From Niveispirillum sp. (GTDB lineage: Bacteria; Pseudomonadota; Alphaproteobacteria; Azospirillales; Azospirillaceae), in assembly GCA_016463045.1 (NCBI GenBank), contig JAEMSB010000010.1:9183-22827 (forward strand): a DNA stretch of 13,645 nt. The letters are read 5' to 3'. This document shows, one piece after another, positions 12,828-13,645 of this stretch. Numbering within the stretch: position 1 is the stretch's first letter; every line of letters starts with the position of its first letter. A program made the position numbers and the translations under genes. The notes beneath the pieces are model-generated. The model searched no databases. It saw only the letters and a list, made by a program, of their open reading frames with translations, and was not told the origin of the DNA.

Positions 12828-13645
12828 AGACGCCCCGTACCCTTGCCCTTCTGGCCCTGGCCCCGCTTCTGGCCGCCCTGCCCGCGACCGCCCCGGCGCA
12901 AGTGCCGCCCAAGGCAACGTCCCCGGCGCCGGCGGCAAAGGCGGCCATCGACAGTGCCGTGAAGCTGGCGCGTTGGCAACTGGCGCGGATGACCGATACC
13001 AGCCATATTCCCCGCGCCACCGGCGGCACCCGCAACCCGCGCGGCTGGGAACAGGCCGTGTTCTGGGTGGGTATGACGGAACTGGCCGATGCCGGCGCCC
13101 CGCCCGATATCGCCAAGGCCATCCTGGATATGGGCGCCAAGAATGGCTGGACCCTAGCCGACCGCCCCTATCATGCCGATGACCACACGATCGGGCAGGC
13201 CTATCTCTGGGCCGCTAGGCATGGCGCGAACCCGGCGGTGATCAATCCGGCGCGCAAGGTGTTCGATTTCGTGCTGGCCAATCCCGTCCGGGTCAACCTG
13301 GCCTTCTATGTGCCGCCCACGGGGTACAATGACGCGGAGTGCCTGAAGCGCTGGTGCTGGTGCGATGCGCTGTTCATGTCGCCGCCGGCCTTTATCGAGA
13401 TGTCGCGGCAGACGGGGGACAATCGGTATCGCGATTTCGCGCTGGCGGAGTTCTGGGCCACCACCGATTTCCTCTATGATCCCGCCGAAAGCCTGTATTA
13501 CCGCGATAGCCGGTTCTTTGAACGCCGCGATGACAAGCAGCGCAAGATGTTCTGGAGCCGGGGCAATGGCTGGGTCCTATCGGGCATCGCCCGGACCCTC
13601 CCGCTGCTGGAACCCGGCAGCCCGGACCGGGTGCGGATGGAAGCC
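12824..13645 (+). CDS. Exported GH105 unsaturated uronyl hydrolase, C-terminus cut by the window edge
   Basis: The frame is open from ATG 12824 to the right edge (274 codons), most of a family that is usually about 350-420 residues. A proline/alanine-rich signal peptide covers residues 1-25 (cleavage near APA-QV). GH105 features are HADDHTIGQAY at 117-127, WCDALFMSPP at 179-188, where Asp181 corresponds to the catalytic acid, and FWSRGNGWV at 243-251, all typical of the alpha/alpha-barrel unsaturated rhamnogalacturonyl/glucuronyl hydrolases. The enzyme hydrates and releases the 4,5-unsaturated uronic acid left at the non-reducing end by lyases, the products expected of the proteins encoded at 5055 and 6231. 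AAGGAAG precedes the start. The signal peptide suggests a periplasmic enzyme. The gene has its own promoter and operator, and possibly a leader peptide. Confidence 0.92.
   Translation, partial: MKTPRTLALLALAPLLAALPATAPAQVPPKATSPAPAAKAAIDSAVKLARWQLARMTDTSHIPRATGGTRNPRGWEQAVFWVGMTELADAGAPPDIAKAILDMGAKNGWTLADRPYHADDHTIGQAYLWAARHGANPAVINPARKVFDFVLANPVRVNLAFYVPPTGYNDAECLKRWCWCDALFMSPPAFIEMSRQTGDNRYRDFALAEFWATTDFLYDPAESLYYRDSRFFERRDDKQRKMFWSRGNGWVLSGIARTLPLLEPGSPDRVRMEA

Overview
The window is GC-rich bacterial DNA with dense genes. An 872-residue TonB-dependent receptor with the LEEIIVTG plug start, a GntR/FCD regulator and several Sec or Tat exported carbohydrate enzymes point to an alphaproteobacterium. 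The overall look fits the Azospirillaceae (Niveispirillum/Nitrospirillum type) or sphingomonads. That placement is an inference from gene content; no rRNA or marker gene is present.

Left part (1-5051): a small divergent gene group around GTP cyclohydrolase II chemistry. On the minus strand, reading from 4300 down, are a stand-alone RibD C-terminal reductase-like protein, a Stf0-like sulfotransferase (4-bp ATGA overlap) and a 14-repeat WD40 protein (10-bp gap). A secreted protein of unknown function follows after 50 bp and runs off the left edge. On the plus strand, starting 121 bp from the reductase, is a complete ribA-like GTP cyclohydrolase II. This combination is not the ordinary riboflavin operon. 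It resembles toxoflavin-type clusters, which also pair a GTP cyclohydrolase II, a RibD-like enzyme and a WD-repeat protein, and may encode an unknown (possibly sulfated) pterin/pyrimidine-derived metabolite.

Right part (5055-13645): a polysaccharide utilisation locus for a uronic-acid-containing glycan. On the minus strand, transcribed leftward, are a DUF4861 protein, the TonB-dependent receptor, an exported right-handed beta-helix (pectate-lyase-like) protein and a Tat-exported alginate-lyase-family protein. Divergent on the plus strand are a FadR-subfamily GntR regulator and the start of an exported GH105 unsaturated uronyl hydrolase, cut by the right edge. The likely logic is that outer-membrane or periplasmic lyases cut the polymer, the receptor imports oligosaccharides, GH105 removes the unsaturated uronic acid ends, and the regulator senses a uronate-derived metabolite.

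Regulation: an 11-bp near-palindrome of the form TTGTATGACAA (fitting the FadR-family pattern TNGT-N3-ACNA) occurs just upstream of the receptor promoter and directly over the -10 element of the GH105 promoter. Weaker versions overlap the start codons of the DUF4861 and regulator genes. A 13-bp perfect inverted repeat separates the receptor from the beta-helix gene, and GH105 has a 19-codon upstream ORF whose stop overlaps its ATG. The two gene groups meet tail to tail with only 3 bp between stop codons. No tRNA, rRNA, CRISPR, insertion sequence or plasmid origin was seen.
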